From NCBI GenBank assembly GCA_964019695.1, contig OZ026531.1, positions 7,883,701 through 7,947,700 of the forward strand: a stretch of DNA of 64,000 nt, read 5' to 3'. The notes under the pieces were generated by a model, which made no database searches, was not told the DNA's origin, and worked only from the letters and a program-made list of their open reading frames with translations. The position numbers were made by a program, and so were the translations under genes. Source of the stretch: Loripinus fragilis. Lineage: Eukaryota; Mollusca; Bivalvia; Lucinida; Lucinidae. Below are positions 13,101 to 24,675 of this stretch, piece after piece; position 1 is the first letter of the stretch, and each line of letters opens with the position of its first letter.

Positions 13101-16100
13101 TTGCGCAAATGACTGAGAGGTGCTCCTGGGCACTGCTCATCACTTTGCAATAGGTTCCGGGGCTTTTCGCGAAGGTCGCGTTTTCTCAAACTTTGAGGGC
13201 ATAAGTGGGTGGGGTGTGAAAACCTCCGAATGCATGGTTCTCAGCTCCTGCTGTGGGCAGCAAGCCAATTTTTTTCCAAAATGTTGACCTATAAAAGAGC
13301 TTACTCGGGTGTGAAAATTATCATTGTGCGCGCGCGCCCCGGACCGCAATTATGATATTTCCTGTTTTCCCATAGGGCCCAAGGCAAATGGGGATAGCGG
13401 TTGCACGCGCTTTCTAAGGCTCTGATCGCTTTTAGATTTTGCACGCGGATAGGGCCAACAGAGGCGCAGGTATTGCCATGCGCACCCGCCCGCAACAATG
13501 TTTCGATACCGAGTTATCGGGGTGTGGAAGTCCGCCGCCCCGAAGCTTTACGCGCTTCCGTCTCGCGAACTACTATTTTCATCATGCCCACACAGGCATC
13601 AGTTTGTAGTACCGGAGGCCGTCTACAAATGGTGAAAATTTCAAAGCGTTCCGTCGGGAAATTAAAAAGTTATGAGCATTAGAAGATCTTCCCATTAGGC
13701 CCCTTTAGGCCACAGTAGCCGACCCGGCCTAAAACTTGCGCGGGTCACTTTCACGGACGGGCTCGAAACTGGTGCCAGAAGTTAGCCCCCGACCAGAGCT
13801 TTATTGTGAGGCATTGCGTAAAATTTTCCGTCCCCCGAGTGCCGAGCAATAGCCCCTGAAAGGGCTTTCGGCACAATTTTCACGCCCTTATTTGAGCCAC
13901 TTGTAGCCGAAGGAATTTTGCGCAAATGACTGAGAGGTGCTCCTGGGCACTGCTCATCACTTTGCAATAGGTTCCGGGGCTTTTCGCGAAGGTCGCGTTT
14001 TCTCAAACTTTGAGGGCATTAGTCGGTGGGGTGTGAAAACCTCCGAATGCATGGTTCTCAGCTCCTGCTGTGGGCAGCAAGCCAATTTTTTTTCCAAAAT
14101 GTTGACCTATAAAAGAGCTTACTCGGGTGTGAAAATTATCATTGTGCGCGCGCGCCCCGGACTGCAATTATGATATTTCCTGTTTTCCCATAGGGCCCAA
14201 GGCAAATGGGGATAGCGGTTGTACGCGCTTTCTAAGGCTCTGATCGCTTTTAGATTTTGCACACAGATAGGGCCAACAGAGGCGCAGGTATTGCCATGCG
14301 CACCCGCCCGCAACAATGTTTCGATACCGAGTTATCGGGGTGTGGAAGTCCGCCGCCCCGAAGCTTTATGCGCTTCCGTCTCGGGAACTACTATTTTCAT
14401 CATGCCCACACGGGCATCAGTTTGTAGTACCAGAGGCCGTCTACAAATGGTGAAAATTTCAAAGCGTTCCGTCGGGAAATTAAAAAGTTATGAGCATTAG
14501 AAGATCTTCCCATTAGGCCCCATTAGGCCACAGTAGCCAATCCGGCCTAAAACTTGCGCGGGTCACTTTCACAGACGGGCTCGAAACTGGTGCCAGAAGT
14601 TGGCCCCCGACCAGAGCTTCATTGTGAGGCATTGCGTAAAATTTTCCGTCCCCCGAGTGCCGAGCAATAGCCCCTGAAAGGGCTTTCGGCACAATTTTCA
14701 CGCCCTTATTTGAGCCACTTGTAGCCGAAGGAATTTTGCGCAAATGACTGAGAGGTGCTCCTGGGCACTGCTCATCACTTTGCAATAGGTTCTGGGGCTT
14801 TTCGCGAAGGTTGCGTTTTCTCAAACTTTGAGGGCATTAGTGGGTGGGGTGTGAAAACCTCCAAATGCATGGTTCTCAGCTCCTGCTGTGGGCAGCAAGC
14901 CAATTTTTTTTCCAAAATGTTGACCTATAAAAGAGCTTACTCGGGTGTGAAAATTATCATTGTGCGCGCGCGCCCCGGACCGCAATTATGATATTTCCTG
15001 TTTTCCCATAGGGCCCAAGGCAAATGGGGATAGCGGTTGCAAGCGCTTTCTAAGGCTCTGATCGCTTTTAGATTTTGCACGCGGATAGGGCCAACAGAGG
15101 CGCAGGTATTGCCATGCGCACCCGCCCGCAACAATGTTTCGATACCGAGTTATCGGGGTGTGGAAGTCCGCCGCCCCGAAGCTTTACGGGCTTCCGTCTC
15201 GCGAACTACTATTTTCATCATGCCCACACGGGCATCAGTTTGTAGTACCGGAGGCCGTCTACAAATGGTGAAAATTTCAAAGTGTTCTGTCGGGAAATTA
15301 AAAAGTTATGAGCATTAGAATATCTTCCCATTAGGCCCCTTTTGGCCACAGTAGCCGACCCGGCCTAAAACTTGCGCGGGTCACTTTCACGGACGGGCTC
15401 GAAACTGGTGCCAGAAGTTAGCCCCCGACCAGAGCTTCATTGTGAGGCATTGCGTAAAATTTTCCGTCCCCCGAGTGCCGAGCAATAGCCCCTGAAAGGG
15501 CTTTCGGCACAATTTTCACGCCCTTATTTGAGCCACTTGTAGCCGAAGGAATTTTGCGCAAATGACTGAGAGGTGCTCCTGGGCACTGCTCATCACTTTG
15601 CAATAGGTTCCGGGGCTTTTCGCGAAGGTCGCGTTTTCTCAAACTTTGAGGGCATTAGTGGGTGGGGTGTGAAAACCTCCGAATGCATGGTTCTCAGCTC
15701 CTGCTGTGGGCAGCAAGCCAATTTTTTTTCCAAAATGTTGACCTATAAAAGAGCTTACTCGGGTGTGAAAATTATCATTGTGCGCGCGCGCCCCGGACCG
15801 CAATTATGATATTTCCTGTTTTCCCATAGGGCCCAAGGCAAATGGGGATAGCGGTTGTACGCGCTTTCTAAGGCTCTGATTGCTTTTAGATTTTGCACGC
15901 GGATAGGGCCAACAGAGGCGCAGGTATTGCCATGCGCACCCGCCCGCAACAATGTTTCGATACCGAGTTATCGGGGTGTGGAAGTCCGCCGCCCCGAAGC
16001 TTTACACGCTTCCGTCTCGCGAACTACTATTTTCATCATGCCCACACTGGCATCAGTTTGTAGTACCGGAGGCCGTCTACAAATGGTGAAAAATTCAAAG

Positions 16101-16759
16101 CGTTCCGTCGGGAAATTAAAAAGTTATGAGCATTAGAAGATCTTCCCATTAGGCCCCATTAGGCCACAGTAGCCGATCCGGCCTAAAACTTGCGCGGGTC
16201 ACTTTCACGGACGGGCTCGAAACTGGTGCCAGAAGTTAGCCCCCGACCAGAGCTTCATTGTGAGGCATTGCGTAAAATTTTCCGTCCCCCGAGTGCCGAG
16301 CAATAGCCCCTGAAAGGGCTTTCGGCACAATTTTCACGCCCTTATTTGAGCCACTTGTAGCCGAAGGAATTTTGCGAAAATGACTGAGAGGTGCTCCTGG
16401 GCACTGCTCATCACTTTGCAATAGGTTCCGGGGCTTTTCGCGAAGGTCGCGTTTTCTCAAACTTTGAGGGCATTAGTGGGTGGGGTGTGAAAACCTCCGA
16501 ATGCATGGTTCTCAGCTCCTGCTGTGGGCAGCAAGCCAATTTTTTTTCCAAAATGTTGACCTATAAAAGAGCTTACTCGGGTGTGAAAATTATCATTGTG
16601 CGCGCGCGCCCCGGACCGCAATTATGATATTTTCTGTTTTCCCATAGGGCCCAAGGCAAATGGGGATAGCGGTTGCAGGCGCTTTCTAAGGCTCTGATCG
16701 CTTTTAGATTTTGCACGCGGATAGGGCCAACAGAGGCGCAGGTATTGCCATGCGCACCT

Positions 16760-19308
16760 GCCCGCAACAATGTTTCGATACCGAGTTATCGGGGTGTGGA
16801 AGTCCGCCGCCCCGAAGCTTTACGCGCTTCCGTCTCGCGAACTACTATTTTCATCATGCCCACACGGGCATCAGTTTGTAGTACCGGAGGCCGTCTACAA
16901 ATGGTGAAAATTTCAAAGCGTTCCGTCGGGAAATTAAAAAGTTATGAGCATTAGAAGATCTTCCCATTAGGCCCCATTAGGCCACAGTAGCCGATCCGGC
17001 CTAAAACTTGCGCGGGTCACTTTCACGGACGGGCTCAAAACTGGTGCCAGAAGTTAGCACCCGACCAGAGCTTCATTGTGAGGCATTGCGTAAAATTTTC
17101 CGTCCCCCGAGTGCCGAGCAATAGCCCCTGAAAGGGCTTTCGGCACAATTTTCACGCCCTTATTTGAGCCACTTGTAGCCGAAGGAATTTTGCGCAAATG
17201 ACTGAGAGGTGCTCCTGGGCACTGCTCATCACTTTGCAATAGGTTCCGGGGCTTTTCGCGAAGGTCGCGTTTTCTCAAACTTTGAGGGCATTAGTGGGTG
17301 GGGTGTGAAAACCTCCGAATGCATGGTTCTCAGCTCCTGCTGTGGGCAGCAAGCCATTTTTTTTTCCAAAATGTTGACCTATAAAAGAGCTTACTCGGGT
17401 GTGAAAATTATCATTGTGCGCGGGCGCCCCGGACCGCAATTATGTTATTTCCTGTTTTCCCATAGGGCCCAAGGCAAATGGGGATAGCGGTTGCACACGC
17501 TTTCTAAGGCTCTGATCGCTTTTAGATTTTGCACGCGGATAGGGCCAACAGAGGCGCAGGTATTGCCATGCGCACCTGCCCGCAACAATGTTTCGATACC
17601 GAGTTATCGGGGTGTGGAAGTCCGCCGCCCCGAAGCTTTACGCGCTTCCGTCTCGCGAACTACTATTTTCATCATGCCCACACGGGCATCAGTTTGTAGT
17701 ACCGGAGGCCGTCTACAAATGGTGAAAATTTCAAAGCGTTCCGTCGGGAAATTAAAAAGTTATGAGCATTAGAAGATCTTCCCATTAGGCCCCATTAGGC
17801 CACAGTAGCCGATCCGGCCTAAAACTTGCGCGGGTCACTTTCACGGACGGGCTCGAAACTGGTGCCAGAAGTTAGCCCCCGACCAGAGCTTCATTGTGAG
17901 GCATTGCGTAAAATTTTCCGTCCCCCGAGTGCCGAGCAATAGCCCCTGAAAGGGCTTTCGGCACAATTTTCACGCCCTTATTTGAGCCACTTGTAGCCGA
18001 AGGAATTTTGCGCAAATGACTGAGAGGTGCTCCTGGGCACTGCTCATCACTTTGCAATAGGTTCCGGGGCTTTTCGCGAAGGTCGCGTTTTCTTAAACTT
18101 TGAGGGCATTAGTGGGTGGGGTGTGAAAACCTCCGAATGCATGGTTCTCAGCTCCTGCTGTGGGCAGCAAGCCATTTTTTTTCCAAAATGTTGACCTATA
18201 AAAGAGCTTACTCGGGTGTGAAAATTATCATTGTGCGCGCGAGCCCTGGACCGCAATTATGATATTTCCTGTTTTCCCATAGGGCCCAAGGCAAATGGGG
18301 ATAGCGGTTGTACGCGCTTTCTATGGCTCTGATCGCTTTTAGATTTTGCACGCGGATAGGGCCAACAGAGGCGCAGGTATTGCCATGCGCACCCGCCCCC
18401 AACAATGTTTCGATACCGAGTTATCGGGGTGTGGAAGTCCGCCGCCCCGAAGCTTTACGCGCTTCCGTCTCGCGAACTACTATTTTCATCATGCCCACAC
18501 GGGCATCAGTTTGTAGTACCGGAGGCCGTCTACAAATGGTGAAAATTTCAAAGCGTTCCGTCGGGAAATTAAAAAGTTATGAGCATTAGAAGATCTTCCC
18601 ATTAGGCCCCATTAGGCCACAGTAGCCGATCCGGCCTAAAACTTGCGCGGGTCACTTTCACGGACGGGCTCGAAACTGGTGCCAGAAGTTAGCCCCCGAC
18701 CAGAGCTTTATTGTGAGGCATTGCGTAAAATTTTCCGTCCCCCGAGTGCCGAGCAATAGCCCCTGAAAGGGCTTTCGGCACAATTTTCACGCCCTTATTT
18801 GAGCCACTTGTAGCCGAAGGAATTTTGCGCAAATGACTGAGAGGTGCTCCTGGGCACTGCTCATCACTTTGCAATAGGTTCCGGGGCTTTTCGCGAAGGT
18901 CCCGTTTTCTCAAACTTTGAGGGCATTAGTGGGTGGGGTGTGAAAACCTCCGAATGCATGGTTCTCAGCTCCTGCTGTGGGCAGCAAGCCAATTTTTTTT
19001 CCAAAATGTTGACCTATAAAAGAGCTTACTCGGGTGTGAAAATTATCATTGTGCGCGCGCGCCCCGGACCGCAATTATGATATTTCCTGTTTTCCCATAG
19101 GGCCCAAGGCAAATGGGGATAGCGGTTGCACGCGCTTTCTAAGGCTCTGATCGCTTTTAGATTTTGCACGCGGATAGGGCCAACAGAGGCGCAGGTATTG
19201 CCATGCGCACCCGCCCGCAACAATGTTTCGATACCGAGTTATCGGGGTGTGGAAGTCCGCCGCCCCGAAGCTTTACGCGCTTCCGTCTCGCGAACTACTA
19301 TTTTCATC
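16760..19308 (+). repeat. Three-monomer duplication, copy 1
   Basis: Every private variant that I compared here recurs exactly 2453 bp downstream. Examples are the TTGCACACG landmark at 17491, GCGGGCGCC and ATGTTATTT near 17420-17447, CTATGGCTC near 18322, GAGCCCTGG near 18240, and GGTCCCGTTT near 18898. The last mismatch before the block is at 16759 versus 19212 (T/C). The identical stretch is about 2549 bp. The period is three monomers (818+817+818). Confidence 0.9.
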
Positions 19309-21761
19309 ATGCCCACACGGGCATCAGTTTGTAGTACCGGAGGCCGTCTACAAATGGTGAAAATTTCAAAGCGTTCCGTCGGGAAATTAAAAAGTTATGA
19401 GCATTAGAAGATCTTCCCATTAGGCCCCATTAGGCCACAGTAGCCGATCCGGCCTAAAACTTGCGCGGGTCACTTTCACGGACGGGCTCAAAACTGGTGC
19501 CAGAAGTTAGCACCCGACCAGAGCTTCATTGTGAGGCATTGCGTAAAATTTTCCGTCCCCCGAGTGCCGAGCAATAGCCCCTGAAAGGGCTTTCGGCACA
19601 ATTTTCACGCCCTTATTTGAGCCACTTGTAGCCGAAGGAATTTTGCGCAAATGACTGAGAGGTGCTCCTGGGCACTGCTCATCACTTTGCAATAGGTTCC
19701 GGGGCTTTTCGCGAAGGTCGCGTTTTCTCAAACTTTGAGGGCATTAGTGGGTGGGGTGTGAAAACCTCCGAATGCATGGTTCTCAGCTCCTGCTGTGGGC
19801 AGCAAGCCATTTTTTTTTCCAAAATGTTGACCTATAAAAGAGCTTACTCGGGTGTGAAAATTATCATTGTGCGCGGGCGCCCCGGACCGCAATTATGTTA
19901 TTTCCTGTTTTCCCATAGGGCCCAAGGCAAATGGGGATAGCGGTTGCACACGCTTTCTAAGGCTCTGATCGCTTTTAGATTTTGCACGCGGATAGGGCCA
20001 ACAGAGGCGCAGGTATTGCCATGCGCACCTGCCCGCAACAATGTTTCGATACCGAGTTATCGGGGTGTGGAAGTCCGCCGCCCCGAAGCTTTACGCGCTT
20101 CCGTCTCGCGAACTACTATTTTCATCATGCCCACACGGGCATCAGTTTGTAGTACCGGAGGCCGTCTACAAATGGTGAAAATTTCAAAGCGTTCCGTCGG
20201 GAAATTAAAAAGTTATGAGCATTAGAAGATCTTCCCATTAGGCCCCATTAGGCCACAGTAGCCGATCCGGCCTAAAACTTGCGCGGGTCACTTTCACGGA
20301 CGGGCTCGAAACTGGTGCCAGAAGTTAGCCCCCGACCAGAGCTTCATTGTGAGGCATTGCGTAAAATTTTCCGTCCCCCGAGTGCCGAGCAATAGCCCCT
20401 GAAAGGGCTTTCGGCACAATTTTCACGCCCTTATTTGAGCCACTTGTAGCCGAAGGAATTTTGCGCAAATGACTGAGAGGTGCTCCTGGGCACTGCTCAT
20501 CACTTTGCAATAGGTTCCGGGGCTTTTCGCGAAGGTCGCGTTTTCTTAAACTTTGAGGGCATTAGTGGGTGGGGTGTGAAAACCTCCGAATGCATGGTTC
20601 TCAGCTCCTGCTGTGGGCAGCAAGCCATTTTTTTTCCAAAATGTTGACCTATAAAAGAGCTTACTCGGGTGTGAAAATTATCATTGTGCGCGCGAGCCCT
20701 GGACCGCAATTATGATATTTCCTGTTTTCCCATAGGGCCCAAGGCAAATGGGGATAGCGGTTGTACGCGCTTTCTATGGCTCTGATCGCTTTTAGATTTT
20801 GCACGCGGATAGGGCCAACAGAGGCGCAGGTATTGCCATGCGCACCCGCCCCCAACAATGTTTCGATACCGAGTTATCGGGGTGTGGAAGTCCGCCGCCC
20901 CGAAGCTTTACGCGCTTCCGTCTCGCGAACTACTATTTTCATCATGCCCACACGGGCATCAGTTTGTAGTACCGGAGGCCGTCTACAAATGGTGAAAATT
21001 TCAAAGCGTTCCGTCGGGAAATTAAAAAGTTATGAGCATTAGAAGATCTTCCCATTAGGCCCCATTAGGCCACAGTAGCCGATCCGGCCTAAAACTTGCG
21101 CGGGTCACTTTCACGGACGGGCTCGAAACTGGTGCCAGAAGTTAGCCCCCGACCAGAGCTTTATTGTGAGGCATTGCGTAAAATTTTCCGTCCCCCGAGT
21201 GCCGAGCAATAGCCCCTGAAAGGGCTTTCGGCACAATTTTCACGCCCTTATTTGAGCCACTTGTAGCCGAAGGAATTTTGCGCAAATGACTGAGAGGTGC
21301 TCCTGGGCACTGCTCATCACTTTGCAATAGGTTCCGGGGCTTTTCGCGAAGGTCCCGTTTTCTCAAACTTTGAGGGCATTAGTGGGTGGGGTGTGAAAAC
21401 CTCCGAATGCATGGTTCTCAGCTCCTGCTGTGGGCAGCAAGCCAATTTTTTTTCCAAAATGTTGACCTATAAAAGAGCTTACTCGGGTGTGAAAATTATC
21501 ATTGTGCGCGCGCGCCCCGGACCGCAATTATGATATTTCCTGTTTTCCCATAGGGCCCAAGGCAAATGGGGATAGCGGTTGCACGCGCTTTCTAAGGCTC
21601 TGATCGCTTTTAGATTTTGCACGCGGATAGGGCCAACAGAGGCGCAGGTATTGCCATGCGCACCCGCCCGCAACAATGTTTCGATACCGAGTTATCGGGG
21701 TGTGGAAGTCCGCCGCCCCGAAGCTTTACGCGCTTCCGTCTCGCGAACTACTATTTTCATC
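19213..21761 (+). repeat. Three-monomer duplication, copy 2
   Basis: This is the second copy of the 2453-bp-period block. Identity to copy 1 ends at 21762, where CATCGTGCC replaces CATCATGCC at 19309. It overlaps copy 1 by 96 bp, as expected for a tandem duplication. Apparent sequence identity implies a recent unequal exchange or an assembly artefact. Confidence 0.9.
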
Positions 21762-23213
21762 GTGCCCACACGGGCATCAGTTTGTAGTACCGGAGGCCGT
21801 CTACAAATGGTGAAAATTTCAAAGCGTTCCGTCAGGAAATTAAAAAGTTATGAGCATTAGAAGATCTTCCCATTAGGCCCCATTAGGCCACAGTAGCCGA
21901 TCCGGCCTAAAACTTGCGCGGGTCACTTTCACGGTCGGGCTCGAAACTGGTGCCAGAAGTTAGCCCCCGACCAGAGCTTCATTGTGAGGCATTGCGTAAA
22001 ATTTTCCGTCCCCCGAGTGCCGAGCAATAGCCCCTGAAAGGGCTTTCGGCACAATTTTCACGCCCTTATTTGAGCCACTTGTAGCCGAAGGAATTTTGCG
22101 CAAACGACTGAGAGGTGCTCCTGGGCACTGCTCATCACTTTGCAATAGGTTCCGGGGCTTTTCGCGAAGGTCGCGTTTTCTCAAACTTTGAGGGCATTAG
22201 TGGGTGGGCTGTGAAAACCTCCGAATGCATGGTTCTCAGCTCCTGCTGTGGGCAGCAAGCCAATTTTTTTTCCAAAATGTTGACCTATAAAAGAGCTTAC
22301 TCGGGTGTGAAAATTATCATTGTGCGCGCGCGCCCCGGACCGCAATTATGATATTTCCTGTTTTCCCATAGGGCCCAAGGCAAATGGGGATAGCGGTTGC
22401 ACGCGCTTTCTAAGGCTCTGATCGCTTTTAGATTTTGCACGCGGATAGGGCCAACAGAGGCGCAGGTATTGCCATGCGCACCCGCCCGCAACAATGTTTC
22501 GATACCGAGTTATCGGGGTGTGGAAGTCCGCCGCCCCGAAGCTTTACGCGCTTCCGTCTCGCAAACTACTATTTTCATCATGCCCACACGGGCATCAGTT
22601 TGTAGTACCGGAGGCCGTCTACAAATGGTGAAAATTTCAAAGCGTTCCGTCGGGAAATTAAAAAGTTATGAGCATTAGAAGATCTTCCCATTAGGCCCCA
22701 TTAGGCCACAGTAGCCGATCCGGCCTAAAACTTGCGCGGGTCACTTTCACGGACGGGCTCGAAACTGGTGCCAGAAGTTAGCCCCCGACCAGAGCTTTAT
22801 TGTGAGGCATTGCGTTAAATTTTCCGTCCCCCGAGTGCCGAGCAATAGCCCCTGAAAGGGCTTTCGGCACAATTTTCACGCCCTTATTTGAGCCACTTGT
22901 AGCCGAACGAATTTTGCGCAAATGACTGAGAGGTGCTCCTGGGAACTGCTCATCACTTTGCAATAGGTTCCGGGGCTTTTCGCGAAGGTCGCGTTTTCTC
23001 AAACTTTGAGGGCATTAGTGGGTGGGGTGTGAAAACCTCCGAATGCATGGTTCTCAGCTCCTGCTGTGGGCAGCAAGCCAATTTTTTTCCAAAATGTTGA
23101 CCTATAAAAGAGCTTACTCGGGTGTGAAAATTATCATTGTGCGCGCGCGCCCCGGACCGCAATTATGATATTTCCTGTTTTCCCATAGGGCCCAAGGCAA
23201 ATGGGGATAGCGG
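21579..23213 (+). repeat. Two-monomer A-B block, uninterrupted copy
   Basis: Monomer A carries CATCGTGCC and GTCAGGAAATT. It is followed by GCGCAAACGACTG, GGTGGGCTGTG and then monomer B with TCTCGCAAACTAC. The same A-to-B marker series flanks the inserted element (A at 23214, B at 25134). A related series lies at 28406/29224, which shares the A markers, GCGCAAACGACTG and the B marker. This copy shows what the insertion site looked like when empty, apart from a private A-to-T change (CGGTCGG) at the corresponding site near 21934. Confidence 0.85.
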
Positions 23214-23566
23214 TTGCACGCGCTTTCTAAGGCTCTGATCGCTTTTAGATTTTGCACGCGGATAGGGCCAACAGAGGCGCAGGTATTGCCATGCGCACCC
23301 GCCCGCAACAATGTTTCGATACCGAGTTATCGGGGTGTGGAAGTCCGCCGCCCCGAAGCTTTACGCGCTTCCGTCTCGCGAACTACTATTTTCATCGTGC
23401 CCACACGGGCATCAGTTTGTAGTACCGGAGGCCGTCTACAAATGGTGAAAATTTCAAAGCGTTCCGTCAGGAAATTAAAAAGTTATGAGCATTAGAAGAT
23501 CTTCCCATTAGGCCCCATTAGGCCACAGTAGCCGATCCGGCCTAAAACTTGCGCGGGTCACTTTCA

Positions 23567-23573
23567 CGGACGG
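23567..23573 (+). repeat. Target site duplication, left
   Basis: CGGACGG abuts the left end of the element and belongs to the satellite sequence CACGGACGGGCTCG. If the duplication is read as 8 bp, the left copy is ACGGACGG and the right copy is CCGGACGG, with one mismatch. Confidence 0.85.
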
Positions 23574-23626
23574 CAGGTATATACGTATTCCATACCTGGA
23601 GTTTATGCGCAGGGCGCAAAACATCC
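23574..23626 (+). repeat. Left terminal inverted repeat
   Basis: This is the 53-bp left terminus. Its inner 30 bp (from TGGAGTTT to AAAACATCC) match the reverse complement of the right terminus at 28 of 30 positions. The outer 23 bp keep AGGTAT and are otherwise diverged. Confidence 0.85.
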
Positions 23627-23665
23627 ACTGTTGGATTATTTGAGCATTTTATAATAATCATTTGT

Positions 23666-23948
23666 TGGATTTTTTGCGCATATACGCAAATCCTTAGTAG
23701 AGACGTGGAATATTTTTGCGTACATGCGCAGAAATTCCTAATATTGATTTCGGATAACAAAGTCTTCCAACACTGGATTATTTGCGCATATACGCAAATC
23801 CTTAATAGAGACGTGGAAGATTTTTGCGTACATGCGCAGAAATTCCTAATAATGATTTTGGATAACAAAGTTTTCCAACACTGGATTATTTGCGCATATA
23901 CGCAAATCCTTAATAGAGATGTGTAAGATTTTTGCGTACATGCGCAGA
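23666..23948 (+). repeat. 108-bp direct repeats inside the element (about 2.6 copies)
   Basis: TGCGCATATACGCA occurs at 23675, 23783 and 23891, and TGCGTACATGCGCA at 23717, 23825 and 23933, all spaced exactly 108 bp. Each repeat holds two palindromic cores. One is bounded by GGAT and ATCC, the other by GGAA and TTCC. Copies differ by a few bases. Confidence 0.9.
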
Positions 23949-24123
23949 ATACATCCATGTGTCTATGTTCTTCGCCACATGCGCAAAAAATCCAGCATTG
24001 GAAGACATATAATTATTAGGAATATCTGCGTACGTGCGCAGAATACATCCATGTCTCTATGAGGTACTTGCTCATATGCGCAGATAATCTAGCGTTGGAC
24101 GATGAAAATCATTATTAGGAATA

Positions 24124-24141
24124 TCTGCGTACGTACGCAGA
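24124..24141. other. Perfect 18-bp palindrome TCTGCGTACGTACGCAGA
   Basis: The 18 bases equal their own reverse complement. This is one of two exact copies in the element; other cores are one or two changes away. A transposase or host-factor binding site, or a cruciform, is possible but not shown. Confidence 0.8.
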
Positions 24142-24208
24142 ATACACCCATGCACCTATTTGCTTGCGCAAATAATCCAGCATTGGAAGACAAATGATTA
24201 TTGGAATA

Positions 24209-24226
24209 TCTGCGTACGTACGCAGA
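24209..24226. other. Perfect 18-bp palindrome, second copy
   Basis: This is identical to the palindrome 85 bp upstream and is also flanked by GGAATA on the left and ATACATCC on the right. Confidence 0.8.
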
Positions 24227-24330
24227 ATACATCCATGTGTCTATGTTCTTGGTCATATGCGCAAAAAATCCAGCGTTGGAAGACCAAATTCATAATGGGG
24301 AATATCTGCGTACGTGCGCAGATGATATCC

Positions 24331-24616
24331 AGCGAAAAGTATCAACTTATCATTTGTTTTAATCAATGGTAATCATATCTCTAAATGCGCAAATAATCCA
24401 GCATGGAAGACTTTGATAATTTTCATTTTAAGATCAAGATTTCGATAGGACGCAAAAACTCCAACTTTGCCTACGCAGAAATGATCCAAATAGTTAATAG
24501 CCTTCTGCGTATCTACGCACAAACTCCAATCCTGTACAAATGGATTTTTGCGCTGTACGCAGATAATCCACGAAAGAAAGCTTTTCAGTGCACACATAAG
24601 CAAAAATTCCACTATA
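24331..24616. repeat. Degenerate right-hand part of the element
   Basis: This AT-rich segment has decayed forms of the same motif: ATGCGCAAATAATCCAGC near 24384, GACGCAAAAACTCC near 24449, TGCGTATCTACGCA near 24503 and TTTGCGCTGTACGCAG near 24547. No open reading frame of note is seen. The counterpart between the left terminus and the left array (23627-23665) is much shorter, so the element is asymmetric. Confidence 0.6.
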
Positions 24617-24668
24617 GGATGTTTTGCACCCTGCGCAGAAACTCCAAATTTGGATCAATACATACCTC
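24617..24668 (-). repeat. Right terminal inverted repeat
   Basis: This is the 52-bp right terminus. Read on the minus strand it runs GAGGTATGTATT...TGGAGTTT...AAAACATCC, matching the left terminus in order. Confidence 0.85.
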
Positions 24669-24675
24669 CGGACGG
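24669..24675 (+). repeat. Target site duplication, right
   Basis: CGGACGG follows the right terminus and continues into GCTCGAAACTGG, restoring the satellite phase. Confidence 0.85.

Larger units (their letters stand above)
1..23573 (+). repeat. 818-bp satellite tandem array, left part
   Basis: This is a continuous head-to-tail satellite with a period of 818 bp (816-820). I phase monomers at a conserved landmark, the TTG of TTGCACGCGCTTTCTAAG or its variants. Landmarks fall at 590, 1132, 1950, 2768, 3586, 4404, 5223, 6041, 6859, 7679, 8496, 9314, 10132, 10950, 11766, 12583, 13401, 14219, 15037, 15855, 16673, 17491, 18308, 19126, 19944, 20761, 21579, 22397 and 23214. Bases 1-589 are a partial monomer. 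Copies differ by scattered substitutions and rare 1-bp indels. Two landmark forms are interspersed: TTGCACG (most copies) and TTGTACG (for example 2768, 4404, 6859, 7679, 11766, 14219, 15855, 18308, 20761). Open frames on both strands start with TTG or GTG, do not cross monomers and change residues freely, so I call no gene. The array is cut at 23573 by the inserted element. The family was not recognised; function is unknown. Confidence 0.97.
23949..24330 (-). repeat. Inverted array of related repeats inside the element
   Basis: TGCGTACGTRCGCAG cores at 24027, 24126, 24211 and 24307 are spaced 99, 85 and 96 bp. Between them lie TGCGCAAAWAATCCAGC and TTGGAAGAC. These match the reverse complement of the left array (GTCTTCCAACACTGGATTATTTGCG, here read as separate blocks GTCTTCCAA, CTGGATT and TTTGCGCA). 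The element can thus fold back on itself with a turn near 23950. Confidence 0.85.
23574..24668. mobile_element. Foldback/MITE-like non-autonomous DNA transposon (1095 bp)
   Basis: This is the only non-satellite DNA in the window. It is AT-rich, is flanked by a 7-bp direct repeat CGGACGG, and has imperfect inverted termini of about 52 bp that begin CAGGTAT and, on the other strand, GAGGTAT. The interior is two arrays of related repeats in opposite orientation (23666-23948 and 23949-24330) followed by a degenerate segment. About twenty cores of the form TGCG-N-CGCA are scattered through it, many set in GGA...TCC palindromes. The longest open frame (about 138 codons, minus strand, 23542-23958) translates the repeats and starts in the satellite; it resembles no transposase. 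The element must therefore be mobilised in trans. The 7-bp (or imperfect 8-bp) target duplication and CAGG end are compatible with hAT-like or P-like elements, but the superfamily is unresolved. Removing the element and one target copy (1102 bp) restores an exact 818-bp monomer. Confidence 0.88.

Noticed and set aside
16760..21761. Treating the duplicated block as a certain assembly error
   Set aside because: The block begins and ends with distinguishing variants and has the register expected for a real tandem duplication. It cannot be decided without reads.
23542..23958. 138-codon minus-strand frame and 125-codon plus-strand frame over the insertion
   Set aside because: Both translate the 108-bp repeats and run into satellite DNA. 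Neither shows a transposase motif such as a DDE/D catalytic series or a zinc finger.
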